Source: Hydrogenobacter sp. (GTDB taxonomy: Bacteria > Aquificota > Aquificia > Aquificales > Aquificaceae). Taken from it: a stretch of 42,461 nt of DNA. Positions 41,643 to 42,461 of this stretch are shown piece by piece. The stretch is from NCBI GenBank assembly GCA_041287335.1, contig JBEULM010000035.1, positions 1 through 42,461 of the forward strand. The letters are read 5' to 3'. The notes under the pieces are model-generated. The model saw only the letters and a list, made by a program, of their open reading frames with translations, had not been told where the DNA came from and searched no databases. The position numbers were made by a program, and so were the translations under genes. Position 1 is the stretch's first letter; each line of letters starts with the position of its first letter.

Positions 41643-42461
41643 ATGAGAAGGGGGATAGGGACAGTAATAATTTGCGCTTTTTTATGTTCTTGTACGCAAG
41701 CGGTAAAGCAAGCTGTTATGCCCAAAAGTGCTGACACAATACAGCTCGTTAAAAAAGGTAGCTTTTCTTTCTCAGAGGAAGAAGAGAAGTTCATCGCCTC
41801 TGAAGCGAAAAATTTCGGGATACCAGTACCCGACCGTGAGGAAATAAAGAAATACATCTCCTACTTTTTAGAGAACAAGCCTTACCTTGAGAAGACTCTT
41901 AAAAGGGCTGAGTACTATCTACCTATTATAAAACCCATCATTGAAAAAAGTGGGCTTCCATCTGAACTTTCCTTGCTTCCTGTTATCGAGAGTGGCTTTA
42001 ACCCTTTGGCTGTATCAAGATCCGGAGCTGCAGGTTTGTGGCAGTTTATCCCTTCAACAGCGAGGAGATACGGGCTTAGGGTGGACGATCAAGTAGACGA
42101 GAGGTTTGACGTGATAAAGTCCACTCAGGCTGCCATCAGATACCTGAAAGACCTCTACAGCATGTTTGGGAGCTGGGAACTTGCTTTAGCAGGTTACAAC
42201 TGCGGTGAGAGCTGTGTAAAGGTGAGAACCGCTGGTGTGGATTTTTGGATAACAAAAGATATGCTTCCTGTAGAGACAAGAAATTATGTGCCTGCCTTCT
42301 TTGCTGTTCTTTTGCTTATGAGAGATCCTGCCAAATACGGACTTTCATCTGCGGAAGTTACGTTTGCTAAAAGAGATAATGATCCTGCATACCTACCAAA
42401 AAGTGTGGAAAAACACAGGGAGAAGATCGTGATCCTGGAAAATGGTGCCAAACTGATTATA
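41643..42461 (+). CDS. Lytic murein transglycosylase lipoprotein, MltD-like (cut by window end)
   Basis: 273 codons are visible and the frame is open at the right edge. The signal is short with lipobox-like FLCSC giving lipid cysteine 17. The SLT domain (about 95-235) has catalytic glutamate in LLPVIESGFNPLAVS, then SGAAGLWQFIPSTARRYGL, DVIKSTQAAIRYLKDL and LAGYNCGESCVK, close to MltD (MltD usually has YNSGEG). It cleaves the glycan strand between MurNAc and GlcNAc. LysM repeats may follow beyond the window. No Shine-Dalgarno precedes the ATG. Confidence 0.88.
   Translation, partial: MRRGIGTVIICAFLCSCTQAVKQAVMPKSADTIQLVKKGSFSFSEEEEKFIASEAKNFGIPVPDREEIKKYISYFLENKPYLEKTLKRAEYYLPIIKPIIEKSGLPSELSLLPVIESGFNPLAVSRSGAAGLWQFIPSTARRYGLRVDDQVDERFDVIKSTQAAIRYLKDLYSMFGSWELALAGYNCGESCVKVRTAGVDFWITKDMLPVETRNYVPAFFAVLLLMRDPAKYGLSSAEVTFAKRDNDPAYLPKSVEKHREKIVILENGAKLII

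Noticed and set aside
41609-41857. 83-codon N-terminal extension of secG
   Set aside because: Antisense to the transglycosylase gene; SecG begins at the first membrane helix.
1-42461. tRNA, rRNA, riboswitch or CRISPR genes
   Set aside because: No cloverleaf, rRNA core sequence, known riboswitch motif or spaced repeats recognised on either strand; gaps are too short for most.

Overview
This window looks like a piece of a chromosome from a hydrogen-oxidising thermophile of the Aquificaceae, close to Hydrogenobacter or Thermocrinis. The evidence is a c-type cytochrome almost collinear with Hydrogenobacter thermophilus cytochrome c-552, a free-standing Trbp111/MetRS-beta type tRNA-binding protein, AGA/AGG- and ATA-rich codon use, and extreme gene packing. 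No rRNA, tRNA, CRISPR array or intact mobile element was found. Every gap between genes is under about 250 bases.

Layout. At 1-199 the minus strand carries the start of an unidentified open frame with unusual codon use, followed by a 240-base AT-rich gap. Positions 442-12621 hold an exported SCP2-like protein, truA, a Trbp111-type protein, an OmpA lipoprotein-like anchor, an aminotransferase, BamA, galU, murG-gltX, a GAF/sigma-54 activator and a porin. Positions 12734-16196 hold purE, a PAS/GGDEF enzyme, acpS and two tandem exported truncated globins. Positions 16291-21442 form a seven-gene plus-strand run: a small helical protein, a DJ-1 protein, an RlmI-like methyltransferase, uppP, a FtsW/RodA polymerase, a CcsA-like protein and aroK. 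Positions 21424-26103 run on the minus strand as phoH-ybeY, then nadA-ispG-FNR-like-ndk. Next come htpX-pfpI, murD and lysS, then a minus-strand run of a lipoprotein cytochrome c-552, a CC-ended small protein and an ArsA-like ATPase, followed by yebC-ridA. After fabZ, a 7.9 kb minus-strand operon (secG-prmC-corC-radC-xfp-ackA-folD-methyltransferase) fills 33701-41608. The window ends inside a lytic transglycosylase lipoprotein gene.

Genes that work together: peptidoglycan and envelope biogenesis is strongly represented (murG, murD, uppP, FtsW/RodA, MltD-like, galU, BamA, fabZ), as are translation and ribosome maturation (gltX, lysS, truA, ybeY, yebC-neighbourhood, RlmI-like, prmC). Phosphoketolase plus acetate kinase would form a sugar-phosphate to acetate/ATP branch, which is unexpected in an autotroph.

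The most striking signals are organisational. (1) Many housekeeping genes have a TATAAT-like box ending 6-8 bases before the start codon, which predicts leaderless mRNAs. Exported proteins in the same window instead have Shine-Dalgarno leaders. (2) gltX and the sigma-54 activator share a perfectly centred palindromic ATTATAAT in a 22-base gap, with both start codons 7 bases from the box. (3) Seven of nine convergent gene pairs overlap tail to tail by 12-35 bases, and one transcription terminator lies inside the opposite gene. All of this is read from sequence by eye; no searches were run.
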